6,231 nucleotides of DNA from Deltaproteobacteria bacterium (GCA_024644775.1 JAHEHB010000334.1:1-6231); one strand, 5' to 3'. Counted from the stretch's first letter, positions 1 through 5,486 are shown. A program made the numbers and translations. Notes: generated by a model not told the origin, from the sequence alone.

Positions 1-85
1 TGGTATTCTCGCCAAAATGGCCAAACGAACATATTTGCATACATATTTGGCATTCCGTACAAAGCGAAGGTCGTGAGTCTATCAT
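1..85 (-). CDS. 4Fe-4S ferredoxin-like protein, N-terminal fragment (runs off the left edge)
   Basis: Reading the minus strand from the ATG at 85 to 83 gives an open frame of 28 codons that leaves the window without a stop. Residues 9, 12, 15 and 19 form CxxCxxCxxxC (CTECQICMQIC), the ligand set of a [4Fe-4S] cluster, followed by SFGHFGENT. The CSFxH continuation, in place of the CP of ordinary ferredoxins, is typical of HycB/HydN-like electron-transfer subunits, including those found beside aldehyde:ferredoxin oxidoreductases. A strong ribosome binding site, GAGGAGGGG (complement of 91-99), lies 5 nt before the ATG, which fixes the start. The expected role is cytoplasmic electron transfer to or from a partner redox enzyme encoded further left. 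It is divergent from the HAD gene. The fold is well supported; the partner is inference, since only the first cluster motif is visible. Confidence 0.8.
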   Translation of the reverse strand, partial: MIDSRPSLCTECQICMQICSFGHFGENT

Positions 86-113
86 GATATCCCCTCCTCA
101 TGGGCAGCTGCGT

Positions 114-143
114 ATTGTCACAATTAATTTTTAAAAGTAGCAA
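114..143 (-). promoter_or_regulatory. possible promoter/operator of the ferredoxin gene
   Basis: An 11-bp perfect palindrome, ATTGT-C-ACAAT, lies at 114-124. On the minus strand it overlaps a possible -10 (GACAAT, 119-114) paired with a possible -35 (TTGCTA, 143-138) at 18 bp spacing. A second short dyad, CAATT at 121-125 and AATTG at 145-149, lies beside it, followed by a run of seven G. Each promoter element matches the sigma-70 consensus at only 4 of 6 bases. A palindrome on the -10 would suit a repressor site, but no regulator is identified. Confidence 0.25.
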
Positions 144-181
144 CAATTGGGGGGGAAAAGCAACGATAAAGAGAGGGCCCA

Positions 182-210
182 TTGACTAAGCACAAAAGGC
201 CGAATAAAGT
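182..210 (+). promoter_or_regulatory. possible sigma-70 promoter for the HAD hydrolase gene
   Basis: TTGACT at 182-187 (5 of 6 to the -35 consensus) and TAAAGT at 205-210 (4 of 6 to the -10) are separated by 17 bp. Transcription would begin near 217 and give a leader of about 90 nt before the ATG at 308. If this is right, the TTG at 182, which is in frame with the HAD gene, is part of the -35 and not a start codon. Confidence 0.35.
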
Positions 211-293
211 ACACCGAATTTGGTGCAGTGGGCGTAAGCGTTTTGGGATACCGAGTGTTTTCATTTTCCCCATTGTACCATCACCAATGAATC

Positions 294-301
294 AGAAAGG
301 A
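294..301 (+). promoter_or_regulatory. ribosome binding site deciding the HAD start
   Basis: AGAAAGGA ends 6 nt before the ATG at 308. The frame is open back to a TTG at 182, but no comparable site precedes that codon. The 42 extra residues would be basic and hydrophobic sequence unlike any HAD N-terminus, whereas the core fold begins at once with LKAIIFD after the ATG at 308. Confidence 0.65.
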
Positions 302-307
302 ATCCTC

Positions 308-1006
308 ATGCTCAAGGCAATTATATTCGATTATAACGGAATCCTGGTTGACGATCTCGTTTATCACCGAGACGCCTATATTCGGGTTGCGGAGGAACTG
401 GGTTTCTCTTTATCGCCGGATGCGATATGGCAATATATATCGGCCACACCCGATGAAAAAAGGGTTTTGTTTGGTGAAATCACAGATGAGACCTGGCGGA
501 AAATACGGTCTCTTAAGGATAAATACTACTTTGAAATGATAGAACAAAAAAATTTAATCATCCCTGGAGTTGAAGCGGTAATTAAAAAACTCCATTCAAT
601 TTATGTACTCGGCCTTATTTCCAATACATCACGAAGATATTACGAACGAATATTTCCGCGGCACATCGCCGATTGTTTTAAAGAAACCCTTTTTTCAGAA
701 GAAATGAATGCACCCAAACCGTCCCCGGACCCGCTCCTTCAGATGATGAAGATGCTGGCCGTCGCCCCCAATGAGTGCTGTTATGTGGGAGATGCGATCT
801 CAGACGCTCAAATGACACGGAGCGCTGCTGTTCGAATGATTGGGGTAACAACCGGCCATCATTCCAGAGAAGCGCTTATATACGCCGGTGCGGATTGGGT
901 GGTAAACAACCTAAAAGAGTTTCTCGAATTAATTCCAAAATTTCTAAATCAAGAAAATCGAAAACCCCCCATCGACGGGCAGGGCAACACCGGTTACAAA
1001 ATCTGA
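308..1006 (+). CDS. HAD-superfamily hydrolase, beta-phosphoglucomutase/phosphatase-like, with variant motif I
   Basis: This is a 232-residue cytoplasmic protein with all four HAD motifs. Motif I is FDYNG with nucleophile Asp8. A helical cap covers roughly residues 16-85. Motif II is Ser105 in LISNTS, motif III is Lys137 in APKPSPDP, and motif IV is GDAISD with Asp162 and Asp166 for Mg2+. The usual reaction is phosphoester hydrolysis or phosphosugar isomerisation through an aspartyl-phosphate. The residue two after the nucleophile, normally the Asp acid/base, is Asn10 here. That points to altered or weak phosphatase activity, or to a subfamily that tolerates Asn; I believe similar FDxNG proteins exist but cannot verify it. 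The core should end near residue 210. The last 20 residues (213-232) are encoded antisense to the SDR C-terminus and look like an unstructured extension. The substrate is unknown; removal of a phosphorylated intermediate is one possibility. Confidence 0.85.
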   Translation: MLKAIIFDYNGILVDDLVYHRDAYIRVAEELGFSLSPDAIWQYISATPDEKRVLFGEITDETWRKIRSLKDKYYFEMIEQKNLIIPGVEAVIKKLHSIYVLGLISNTSRRYYERIFPRHIADCFKETLFSEEMNAPKPSPDPLLQMMKMLAVAPNECCYVGDAISDAQMTRSAAVRMIGVTTGHHSREALIYAGADWVVNNLKEFLELIPKFLNQENRKPPIDGQGNTGYKI

Positions 1007-1720
1007 TGCACCACTGGAAAGAAAAACCGCAACACCGGCAAAGTCATTCGGTTCACCCCACCGCCCAGCCGGCGTTCGGTTTACGACACTCTCTTTTAGT
1101 CCAGGGATGTCCCGCCGGGCATTTTTTCCCATATCCGTTAGAATCCATCCGGGCAATATGACGTTCACCTGAATATTGTCCGGAGCCCAGGCAACGGCCA
1201 AACTCCTTGTCATCTGCACAATCCCGCCCTTGCTGGTGCCGTAAGGAGCCAACTTTGCCCCGCCTAAGATAGAAGTCATCGAACCGATGTTGATAATTTT
1301 GCCGCCGCCTGCTTTCTTCATCAACGGGTAAACCGCTTGAGAGCAAAGAAACGGCGCTTTGAGATGGACATCAAGAATTTTATCCCACTCGGACGTTGAA
1401 TACTCTTGAGGCATTTTTCTAAGATTGATGCCGGCATTGTTTACAAGGATATCGATCCGGCCGAATTCTTTCTCGGTTGCCTTGATCATTTCCTTTATGT
1501 CGCTTTCACTGGTTACGTCGATCTGCAGCCCCACCACCGGTACACCGGTTGATTCTTTAATGTCACGAACAGCTTCATCCGTCTTGTCCTGGTTACGCGC
1601 AGCAACAACGATGGCTGCACCGGCGGCCGCCAAACCATCTGCAATTCCCTTTCCAATACCGCCGTTACCACCGGTAACGACCGCAACCTTTCCGCTAAGG
1701 TCAAATAAATCGTTTTTCAT
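944..1720 (-). CDS. short-chain dehydrogenase/reductase (classical SDR), sugar/gluconate dehydrogenase-like
   Basis: This is a 258-residue, full-length classical SDR starting MKNDLFDLSGK. The cofactor loop TGGNGGIG is at 16-23, Arg42 follows the second beta strand (suggesting NADP(H)), and Asp68 sits in the adenine-binding position. NNAG is at 94-97. The catalytic residues are Ser147, Tyr160 and Lys164 (YGTSK), with PGW at 190-192 and the usual VDGG close at 249-252. The expected reaction is reversible NAD(P)-dependent oxidation of a secondary alcohol. The FDLSGKVAVVTG opening recalls gluconate 5-dehydrogenase and KduD-type enzymes, but this does not fix the substrate. His119 replaces the Asn of the catalytic tetrad in the usual VNL motif. 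AAGGAGT (complement of 1726-1732) precedes the ATG at good spacing. The gene runs against its neighbours: it is divergent from the PPC gene and convergent with, and overlapping by 63 bp, the HAD gene. Confidence 0.93.
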   Translation of the reverse strand: MKNDLFDLSGKVAVVTGGNGGIGKGIADGLAAAGAAIVVAARNQDKTDEAVRDIKESTGVPVVGLQIDVTSESDIKEMIKATEKEFGRIDILVNNAGINLRKMPQEYSTSEWDKILDVHLKAPFLCSQAVYPLMKKAGGGKIINIGSMTSILGGAKLAPYGTSKGGIVQMTRSLAVAWAPDNIQVNVILPGWILTDMGKNARRDIPGLKESVVNRTPAGRWGEPNDFAGVAVFLSSGASDFVTGVALPVDGGFSIFLI

Positions 1721-1764
1721 GATCGACTCCTTGTTGATATTTTGTACCTATCTATCAAAATCGC

Positions 1765-1793
1765 ATCATATTTGCGAAGGATTTATCTAACAA
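1765..1793 (-). promoter_or_regulatory. probable sigma-70 promoter of the SDR gene
   Basis: On the minus strand TTGTTA (1793-1788, 4 of 6 to the -35) and TATGAT (1770-1765, 5 of 6 to the -10) are separated by exactly 17 bp. Transcription would start near 1758, leaving about 38 nt before the ATG. A 6-bp dyad, TTGATA (1734-1739) and TATCAA (1753-1758), lies in the leader and could be an operator. Confidence 0.5.
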
Positions 1794-1805
1794 AATATTT
1801 TCGCC

Positions 1806-1872
1806 ACCAAGACACCAAGGCACAAAGTTAATTTATAATAACCAGTTATTGTTTGTGTCTTAGTGCCTTTGT
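1806..1872. repeat. imperfect inverted repeat built from ACCAAGAC-like octamers
   Basis: The left arm (1806-1827) reads as three octamers, ACCAAGAC, ACCAAGGC and ACAAAGTT (the last ends at 1829). The right arm (1851-1872) is its inverted counterpart, ACAAAGGC/ACTAAGAC/ACAAAC on the other strand. By hand count 17 of 22 positions pair. The 23-bp loop itself ends in a perfect dyad, AATAAC-CA-GTTATT (1837-1850). It sits in the divergent SDR/PPC spacer. The pattern resembles dispersed intergenic repeats I associate with Desulfobacterota. It could be such an element or a bidirectional structure; there is no T-tract, so it is not a clear terminator. Confidence 0.6.
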
Positions 1873-1939
1873 AACTATGCTTTCCGGTTTATCCGGGTTA
1901 GGTTATGATGAGTTGTTATTATAATCCCGACTATCGATT

Positions 1940-1988
1940 GTCAACTTACGAGACCTATGTTGACTTCCATACCCGGTTTCCGTATATG
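1940..1988 (+). promoter_or_regulatory. possible promoter and operator dyad of the PPC-domain gene
   Basis: TTGACT (1960-1965, 5 of 6 to the -35) and TATATG (1983-1988, 4 of 6 to the -10) are 17 bp apart. A perfect 6-bp dyad, GTCAAC (1940-1945) with GTTGAC (1959-1964), overlaps the -35, as expected for a repressor or activator site. Transcription would begin at about the ATG itself, so the message could be leaderless or nearly so, in keeping with the poor Shine-Dalgarno site. Confidence 0.3.
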
Positions 1989-1995
1989 AGACAAT

Positions 1996-2460
1996 ATGAA
2001 CATTCGACATAAAACAGACATTCCGGCGAGTGTTGTAGCGATCCGGCTCGGTCCGGGTACCGATGTTATCGATGGGATTGAAGATACCTGCCAAAGGATA
2101 CCTGTCAGAAGTGGCATCGTCTCGTGTTGTTTTGGAAGCCTTCAAAACGCCTCCTTCTGCATTGGAGTGCCAATGGATAATAAAGCAGGGGTGGGTTACA
2201 GTGATCCAAAATCGGTAAAGGGTCCTATAGCAATATTATCCGCCCAAGGTACCATCGGTCTGGAAAAAAACGGAAATCTCTTTACACATGTTCATGCAGT
2301 CCTTGGCGATAAGACAGGTAAAATATTCGGAGGTCACTTGGTCAAGGGAACGTGTCCGGTACTGGTCACATGCGAAATCATGATTCACGCGTACGACACC
2401 ATCCGGCTGCGTCGCACCTATGATCCTGAAGTTGATTTCGAAGTATTAATGCCCTCTTAA
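1996..2460 (+). CDS. PPC/PCC-domain (DUF296) protein
   Basis: This is a 154-residue protein that is essentially a single PPC domain (plants and prokaryotes conserved, DUF296). The diagnostic series is IRLGPG at 16-21, FGSLQNASF at 46-54, KGPIAILSAQGTIG at 75-88, HVH at 98-100 and GKIFGGHL at 108-115, then the closing TCEIMI strand at 125-130. His98, His100 and His114 match the conserved histidine cluster reported to bind metal in prokaryotic homologues. In plants the domain follows AT-hooks and mediates oligomerisation. Stand-alone bacterial versions are thought to form trimers, and their biochemical role is largely unknown. No DNA-binding or membrane segment is visible here. The frame is closed by a stop just upstream (1987-1989), so the ATG at 1996 is the first possible start, despite only a weak TGAG before it. 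It shares a spacer with the divergent SDR gene and precedes the catabolic genes, so a regulatory or accessory metabolic role is plausible but unproven. Confidence 0.88.
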   Translation: MNIRHKTDIPASVVAIRLGPGTDVIDGIEDTCQRIPVRSGIVSCCFGSLQNASFCIGVPMDNKAGVGYSDPKSVKGPIAILSAQGTIGLEKNGNLFTHVHAVLGDKTGKIFGGHLVKGTCPVLVTCEIMIHAYDTIRLRRTYDPEVDFEVLMPS

Positions 2461-2525
2461 GAAAATGTTTCCCATAAAAACAGGAACGTGTTGGAGAGCA
2501 TCGATGAATATTTAATATCGTTATT

Positions 2526-2575
2526 TAATACATTATATTAGTATATTAATAGAATAAAATTAATCTAATACATTA
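2526..2575. repeat. TAATACATTA direct repeats in an AT-rich leader
   Basis: The 161-bp gap between the PPC stop and the aldolase start is very AT-rich from 2505 to 2580. The decamer TAATACATTA occurs at 2526-2535 and again at 2566-2575, exactly 40 bp apart (about four helical turns). Between them lies a near-palindrome at 2537-2550 (12 of 14 symmetric), and before them a perfect one, ATATT-T-AATAT, at 2508-2518. These could be operator half-sites on one helix face or an UP-element-like promoter region. I found no convincing -35/-10 pair and no terminator hairpin. Confidence 0.35.
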
Positions 2576-2609
2576 ATCTTTGCGTTCTTCATGGTCAACG
2601 GAAAAAGAT

Positions 2610-2613
2610 GGAG
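2610..2613 (+). promoter_or_regulatory. ribosome binding site deciding the aldolase start
   Basis: GGAG stands 8 nt before the ATG at 2622. The frame stays open back to a TTG at 2580, but that codon has no Shine-Dalgarno site, and the 14 additional residues (polar, including this site itself) are foreign to the family. Confidence 0.6.
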
Positions 2614-2621
2614 AAAAAAAT

Positions 2622-3395
2622 ATGCGCAGAAACATCATTAAACAAAAACTGCAGAAGGGCGAAACGGTCATCGGCACCATGGTGCAGGAGATGCGGACAC
2701 CGGCGATTGCCCAGATTCTTAAACAGGTGGGATTCGATTTTTTCATGGTCGATATGGAGCATGGGCCCTATAACCTCGAATCCGCATCGGATATCATTCG
2801 TATGGGTCGAATACTGGATATGTGCCCCTTGGTTCGGGCGGGCAGTCTGGATTACCATCTGATTACAGGCCCTCTTGATATGGGGGCAATGGGAATGATG
2901 ATGCCGCGGATAGAGAACCGGGGTGAAGTTGAAAAGCTGGTGGAATGCATGAAGTATCCCCCGGAAGGCAAGCGGGGTTGCTCATCCGATGCACCGCATT
3001 CCGAATACGACTTCCGTCCGCTGCCCGAGTTTCTTGACACGAATAACAAAGATACGCTCGTGATTGCTCAAATAGAGCGAAAAATCGCCATCGATCATTT
3101 GGATGACTTGCTGTCTGTTGAGGGGGTTGATGTGGCGCTAATCGGCCCTGAAGATTTGTCCATTAGCATGGGGGTTCCGGGCCAGAGCTCACACCCGACG
3201 GTGGTGGAAGCCATCGAGAAAGTCATCGCTACCGCAAATAAGTATCGTGTGGCGCCCGGCCTTCACATGGGAAACATCGATGCACTGAAACTGTGGATGA
3301 CTAAAGGGATGCGGATGATCATGTATTCATCGGATCTGGGTTTTATTGTGGATGCGGGATCGCAAGGTTTGAATCAGCTTCGGAGCACTGTCTGA
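2622..3395 (+). CDS. HpcH/HpaI-family class II aldolase
   Basis: This is a 257-residue protein spanning the whole HpcH/HpaI TIM-barrel family (4-hydroxy-2-oxoheptanedioate, 2-keto-3-deoxy-L-rhamnonate and 2-dehydro-3-deoxyglucarate aldolases). By alignment with HpaI from memory, the catalytic pair is Asp44 and His47 in VDMEHGPYN. Arg72 in LVRAGS binds the pyruvate carboxylate/enolate. The divalent metal ligands are Glu152 in AQIERK and Asp178 in IGPEDLS. The ALIGPEDLSISMG stretch is a strong family signature. The expected reaction is reversible cleavage of a 2-oxo-4-hydroxy acid to pyruvate (or a close 2-oxoacid) and an aldehyde, in the cytoplasm. Specificity within the family cannot be read off: the usual PMV segment is PRI (95-97) here, and MGAMGMMMP (87-95) is unusually methionine-rich. 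The epimerase-like gene starts 11 bp after its stop, so the two are almost certainly co-transcribed. Confidence 0.92.
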   Translation: MRRNIIKQKLQKGETVIGTMVQEMRTPAIAQILKQVGFDFFMVDMEHGPYNLESASDIIRMGRILDMCPLVRAGSLDYHLITGPLDMGAMGMMMPRIENRGEVEKLVECMKYPPEGKRGCSSDAPHSEYDFRPLPEFLDTNNKDTLVIAQIERKIAIDHLDDLLSVEGVDVALIGPEDLSISMGVPGQSSHPTVVEAIEKVIATANKYRVAPGLHMGNIDALKLWMTKGMRMIMYSSDLGFIVDAGSQGLNQLRSTV

Positions 3396-3406
3396 TTGGA
3401 GAATTG

Positions 3407-4441
3407 ATGTCCGTCCTTATCACGGGTGCAACCGGATTTATCGGCCTCAATGTGGCAGAGGCACTGCTACAAAGGGGAGAAACCGTCATCCTGTTTAGCC
3501 GGCGATCTATTGAACCCCCCACAACTCCTGATGGAAAATGGACGCCCCCGGCAGCTTTTCGTGTCTTTTCGAAATTACAGGGAAAGATGCAAATTATGAC
3601 CGGTGACATTCGTGATCAAAATATTCTGGAGCAAATGCTTGCCGAATATCAACCCGATTATATCATCCATGGGGCTGCCATTACACCCGGTATAATCCGT
3701 GAAAGGGATCAGATGCAGTTGACTGTCGATGTCAATCTCATGGGAACCCTTAATCTACTTGAAGCGGCAAGAAAATACAAGGTGCGCCGTTTTCTATATC
3801 TGAGCTCCGGTGCTGTATACGGCGTAAACGCCTTTGCCGTGGATGAAACGAATAATTTGAATGAAGAGACGACGATTCCTGTTCCGGACAGCATCTACGC
3901 CATTTCAAAATACGCAGGGGAACGGGCCAGCCTGCGATACCGCACGTTGTGGGATGTAGATGTCGTTGCTGCAAGGCTTGGAACCGTGTTTGGGCCCTGG
4001 GAGTGGGATACCGGTATACGAGCCAGTCTCAGCACGATTTTACAGGTCACCACCTGTGGTGTCCGAGGGTCACCGGCAATCTTGCCTCGTATCGTAGGCC
4101 GCAAAGACTGGGTTTACAGTCGCGATATCGCTGAGGCGATCGTTGCACTGTTAGATGCGCAAAGGCTTTCACATGATGTCTACAATATAAGCTCCGGGGT
4201 CGCGTGGACCGTCAACGATTGGTGTGAAAAACTGAAAAAACGTTATCCAGATTTTACGTTTCGAATGACCGACCGGGAGCAAGAAATAAACTGCCATTAT
4301 TCCACACCCGACCGAGCCCCGTTATCCATCCGGCGCTTGACAGATGACATCGGCTTTCACACAAAATTCGGATTGGACGAGGCTTTCGAAGATTATATGC
4401 AATGGATTCAAGACACGCCCGGATTTTGGGGTAAATTGTGA
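3407..4441 (+). CDS. NAD-dependent epimerase/dehydratase family protein (extended SDR)
   Basis: This is a 344-residue extended SDR. The Rossmann motif TGATGFIG is at 6-13, the acidic GDIRD at 66-70, and HGAA at 88-91. The active site has SSGAVYG (Ser133/134) and YAISK with Tyr164 and Lys168. The C-terminal substrate domain starts around 185 with GPWEWDTG, followed by a DWVYSRD motif. The family oxidises, epimerises or dehydrates sugar nucleotides and free sugar or sugar-acid substrates. Given the aldolase and beta-hydroxyacid dehydrogenase beside it, dehydrogenation or epimerisation of an aldonic-type acid (compare D-erythronate dehydrogenase, DenD) is a reasonable guess, whereas no glycosyltransferase neighbours support a nucleotide-sugar role. 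A TTG at 3404 precedes the ATG at 3407 in frame. I chose the ATG because GGAG (3398-3401) is 5 nt upstream and it begins directly with the SVLITG strand. Confidence 0.9.
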   Translation: MSVLITGATGFIGLNVAEALLQRGETVILFSRRSIEPPTTPDGKWTPPAAFRVFSKLQGKMQIMTGDIRDQNILEQMLAEYQPDYIIHGAAITPGIIRERDQMQLTVDVNLMGTLNLLEAARKYKVRRFLYLSSGAVYGVNAFAVDETNNLNEETTIPVPDSIYAISKYAGERASLRYRTLWDVDVVAARLGTVFGPWEWDTGIRASLSTILQVTTCGVRGSPAILPRIVGRKDWVYSRDIAEAIVALLDAQRLSHDVYNISSGVAWTVNDWCEKLKKRYPDFTFRMTDREQEINCHYSTPDRAPLSIRRLTDDIGFHTKFGLDEAFEDYMQWIQDTPGFWGKL

Positions 4442-4524
4442 AAGCAACTTTTTTAAGTAATAAAAACAATAATTTTAACTAAATAACAACCTTTTTTGAA
4501 GTCGAACATTAAGGAGGAGTAACG

Positions 4525-5412
4525 ATGGAAAACAATGTCGGTGTCGTTGGTGTGGGAAACATGGGATTTGGTATAAGCAGCAACCTGCTCAAGGCCGGAT
4601 TCAAAGTAACTGTCTATGATGCTCGCCCTGAACCGCTGGAAAGAATTAAGAAAAAAGGGGCTACTGTAGCCGATAGCCTAAAGGAGCTGGCTGGAGAATG
4701 CCCCGTTGTGTTTTCCGTACTTCTTGATTACCAACAAAATATAAACGTCTTAGAGGGCCCGAAAGGGCTTGTGGAAAACATGAATGATGGGAGTTGCATC
4801 TTTGTCTGCAGCACCATCTCGCCCGCGCAGGCGAGAGATCTTTATAAAATCGCACAAGCGCAAGGTATTCGACTCTTGGACTGCCCGGTCAGTGGCGGTC
4901 AGGAGGGAGCAAACGCTGGAACCCTTTCCTTGATGATTGGTGGGGACTCTAAAGCCGTAGAGGAGCACCACAGCGCTTTGGAAGCCATTAGCGGCAACAT
5001 TTATCATTTTGGTGATGTCGGCACAGGTGAATCGGCTAAGGCGATCAATCAACTCCTGGTAGGTGTGAATAATGTGGCCACCGCCGAGGCAATGGTATTG
5101 GCGTCTAAAAGCGGATTGAATTTAAAGGAAGTTCACAATCTGATTTCCAACAGCGCCGGCAATAGCTGGATATTCCAGCATCGCGCCATGCGAATGATCG
5201 AGCGCGATTTCGAACCCCGGGGTATACTCGGCATTTTATTAAAAGATACAAGTATCGTAACGGATGCAGCACAGTCTTTAGACCTTGTTCTTCCGATCAC
5301 CACGCTGGTTCAACAGCTCTATCAGGCAGGGGTCAACGCGGGCTTGGCTGATGAAGATGATTCCGCCATTGTCAAAATCCTGGAAAAATTATCCAGCCAC
5401 TCTATTGCATAG
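4525..5412 (+). CDS. 3-hydroxyisobutyrate/beta-hydroxyacid dehydrogenase family oxidoreductase
   Basis: This is a 295-residue member of the beta-hydroxyacid dehydrogenase family (3-hydroxyisobutyrate dehydrogenase, tartronate semialdehyde reductase GarR, L-threonate dehydrogenase LtnD, sulfolactaldehyde reductase YihU). The cofactor motif GVGNMG is at 9-14, with Asp32 after the second strand favouring NAD over NADP. The substrate-binding DCPVSGG is at 119-125. The catalytic Lys172 lies in GESAKAINQLL, and the C-terminal helical domain carries LLKDTS with Lys240 and Asp241. The reaction is NAD-linked interconversion of a 3-hydroxyacid and its semialdehyde or 3-oxoacid. The start is certain: AAGGAGG (4511-4517) is 7 nt before the ATG and is the best ribosome site in the window. 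It lies 83 bp after the epimerase gene in an AT-rich gap without a hairpin, so it may share the operon. In this setting it could act on the aldehyde product of the aldolase, or on the pathway substrate itself. Confidence 0.92.
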   Translation: MENNVGVVGVGNMGFGISSNLLKAGFKVTVYDARPEPLERIKKKGATVADSLKELAGECPVVFSVLLDYQQNINVLEGPKGLVENMNDGSCIFVCSTISPAQARDLYKIAQAQGIRLLDCPVSGGQEGANAGTLSLMIGGDSKAVEEHHSALEAISGNIYHFGDVGTGESAKAINQLLVGVNNVATAEAMVLASKSGLNLKEVHNLISNSAGNSWIFQHRAMRMIERDFEPRGILGILLKDTSIVTDAAQSLDLVLPITTLVQQLYQAGVNAGLADEDDSAIVKILEKLSSHSIA

Positions 5413-5438
5413 CGGATAGCTGTCAGAGATGGTTTATA

Positions 5439-5486
5439 TATAATAAACGGATGAAATCCCGGTAAAAGCCCCACCGGCTAAAGCCG
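5439..5486 (+). promoter_or_regulatory. leader of the E1 alpha gene: perfect -10-like hexamer and two overlapping hairpins
   Basis: In the 100-bp gap before the ThDP-enzyme gene, TATAAT stands at 5439-5444 but without a good -35 at normal distance. After it, CCGGT (5459-5463) can pair with ACCGG (5473-5477). CGGC (5475-5478) can alternatively pair with GCCG (5483-5486). The two stems share bases 5475-5477 and exclude each other. The element also reads as an imperfect tandem repeat, CCGGTAAAAGCC and CCGGCTAAAGCC (10 of 12 alike). No T-tract follows, so it is not a standard terminator. Confidence 0.25.

Noticed and set aside
182..307. N-terminal extension of the HAD protein from the TTG at 182
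   Set aside because: No ribosome site precedes it, the residues do not resemble a HAD N-terminus or a clear signal peptide, and the TTG lies in a likely -35 element; the ATG at 308 has a proper site.
1425..1790. 121-codon plus-strand open frame antisense to the SDR gene
   Set aside because: It lies almost entirely opposite conserved SDR cofactor-binding sequence, its translation is low-complexity Ser/Pro/Ala/Ile-rich, and it has no ribosome site or recognisable domain.
2526..2575. CRISPR-like spacing of repeats
   Set aside because: Only two 10-bp copies exist, far shorter than CRISPR repeats, and no cas gene is near.
4442..4524. Rho-independent terminator between the epimerase and beta-hydroxyacid dehydrogenase genes
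   Set aside because: There are T-runs (around 4448-4454 and 4492-4497) but no GC-rich stem before either, so termination is not supported.
4750..5052. 100-codon minus-strand open frame opposite the beta-hydroxyacid dehydrogenase
   Set aside because: It is antisense to conserved motifs of a certain gene and encodes nothing recognisable.
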